A stretch of DNA of 52,857 nt from Lachnospiraceae bacterium UBA7784. GTDB lineage: Bacteria > Bacillota > Clostridia > Lachnospirales > Lachnospiraceae. The notes under the pieces are model-generated. The model searched no databases, was not told the origin of the DNA, and saw nothing but the letters and a program-made list of their open reading frames with translations. Positions within the stretch are counted from its first letter, which is position 1. The number at the start of each line of letters is the position of its first letter. The position numbers and the translations under genes were made by a program. This document shows positions 51,977 through 52,857 of this stretch, in pieces. The stretch spans positions 1-52,857 of the forward strand of contig DLDA01000048.1 in assembly GCA_002480925.1 (NCBI GenBank). The letters are read 5' to 3'.

Positions 51977-52857
51977 TACGGGCAGCCGGACGGATATTCC
52001 GGCTTTCTTTTCAGAATGGTTCTATAACCGAATAAAGGCCGGGTTCGTTCTAGTGAGAAATCCATACGACCCGATGATGGTGACGAGATATGTGCTTGAT
52101 CCATCTGTCGTGGATGCGATTTCTTTCTGTACGAAAAACCCAGCGCCAATGATACCGAGGCTCCATGAGCTGGACCGATTCAAAAGCTTTTTCATGGTGA
52201 CGATCACACCGTATGGCAGGGAGATTGAGCCTCTTGTTTCAGATAAGAATGAAGTAGTAGAGTCATTTAAAGCACTGTCGGAATATGCAGGGAAGAATGC
52301 CATGAGCTGGCGATATGATCCGGTTTTTGTTTCAGAAAAATACAGCGTGGAATTCCATAAAAGAGCTTTTGCAGATTTTGCTGAGAAGCTACATCCATAC
52401 ACTAGCCAGTGTGTGGTGAGTTTTATAGATCTGTATGAAAAAACGAAAATGAACTTCCCGGAGGCGAAGCATGTGTCAAAGAAAGAACAGGAAGAGCTCA
52501 TAGATTCCTTTTCTGAGACAGCAAGGAAATATGGGATACAGATTCACCTGTGCCTTGAAGATGCAGGGCTCATCAGAGATAATGTTGATGCAGACGGATG
52601 CTATTCACAGGCGGTAATGGAAAAGGCGATAGGAGAGCATCTGATTGTCCCAAATGCTGCAATAGGCGCCAGAAAGGGATGCAGATGTCTCCTTGGCTCA
52701 GATATAGGGGCATATAATACCTGCGCTCACGGATGTCTGTACTGTTATGCGAATTATGACATGGAGATAGTGCATCAGAATATGAGATGGCATGACCCGG
52801 AATCCCCTCTGCTGATAGGATATCTTCACAAAGCGGATATGGTCAGGGATGCAAAGC
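51966..52857 (+). CDS. DUF1848 family protein, 3' truncated
   Basis: The first 297 codons of a DUF1848 protein, cut by the window end. It begins M-I-I-N-T-G-S-R-T-D-I-P-A-F-F-S-E-W, has W-R-Y-D-P-V-F near residue 118, and near 248-260 carries G-A-Y-N-T-C-A-H-G-C-L-Y-C-Y, a C-x3-C-x2-C arrangement like the radical-SAM cluster motif. The family's function is unknown. The frame stays open to the last base. Confidence 0.88.
   Translation, partial: MIINTGSRTDIPAFFSEWFYNRIKAGFVLVRNPYDPMMVTRYVLDPSVVDAISFCTKNPAPMIPRLHELDRFKSFFMVTITPYGREIEPLVSDKNEVVESFKALSEYAGKNAMSWRYDPVFVSEKYSVEFHKRAFADFAEKLHPYTSQCVVSFIDLYEKTKMNFPEAKHVSKKEQEELIDSFSETARKYGIQIHLCLEDAGLIRDNVDADGCYSQAVMEKAIGEHLIVPNAAIGARKGCRCLLGSDIGAYNTCAHGCLYCYANYDMEIVHQNMRWHDPESPLLIGYLHKADMVRDAK

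Overview
The window looks like chromosome of a motile, low-to-mid GC Gram-positive anaerobe, most likely a member of the Lachnospiraceae (Clostridia). This is inferred from family content: the fliW-csrA pair beside flaG-fliD-fliS, a DUF5721 protein, a single-chain glycyl-tRNA synthetase, a long type-2 isoleucyl-tRNA synthetase, an M16C peptidase, an ornithine-cyclodeaminase-like/tyramine oxidase B protein, DUF1848, and Rpn-type nuclease/transposase remnants. Coding DNA is rich in AGG, AGA and ATA codons. I saw no rRNA, tRNA, CRISPR array or prophage.

Layout. 1-5014: the end of a flagellar late operon (flgL, fliW, csrA, terminator, flaG, fliD, fliS, a FliT/FlgN-like chaperone). 5013-13644: surface-glycan genes (three glycosyltransferases and a LicD protein) mixed with an HD-GYP protein, phosphoglucomutase and an alanyl-tRNA editing hydrolase; several pairs are convergent with overlapping 3' ends. 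13697-19700: one promoter drives a four-gene operon, with an SPFH protein, a zinc-ribbon membrane protein and a TPM protein (resembling Bacillus YdjI/YdjG/YdjH) followed by an adenosine-deaminase-like enzyme with a C-terminal SLOG/Rossmann-like domain. I rate this the best candidate for an undescribed system. 19710-25698: an ECF transporter S component, a MESH1-like (p)ppGpp-hydrolase relative with a Cys cluster, an rRNA methyltransferase, an amidase, the inosine/xanthosine triphosphate pyrophosphatase RdgB and a small phosphodiesterase. 25711-33537: ileS, glgP, an atypical clpX and a DUF5721 gene. 33546-44795: cold-shock protein, degV-folC-mscS-M16C peptidase-era-recO, a conserved membrane protein, glyS and a YdcF-like protein. 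44800-49000: a candidate small RNA, a double hemerythrin, and a minus-strand set (VWA protein, uppP, GT2). 49029-50492: a degenerate accessory island with two Rpn remnants. 50655-52857: an OCD-family gene, a 25-codon ORF and a truncated DUF1848 gene.

The most striking non-coding signal is a dispersed family of strictly seven-base repeats (AGGTNNG and AGGGNNN) at 9559, 24259, 24533, 49172, 50058 and 50395. The 24259 block has 23 consecutive perfect copies with one variable position. The repeats occur as G-rich left arms and C-rich right arms around a core; they carry a Shine-Dalgarno-like core or a G-quadruplex pattern, and two arrays begin at the stop codon of the upstream gene.

Several promoters with -35/-10 boxes at 16-18 bp spacing are visible. 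In a few cases the -10 box lies only 6-9 nt before the start codon, suggesting leaderless or nearly leaderless transcripts. All functions are read from sequence and family knowledge only; no searches were run.
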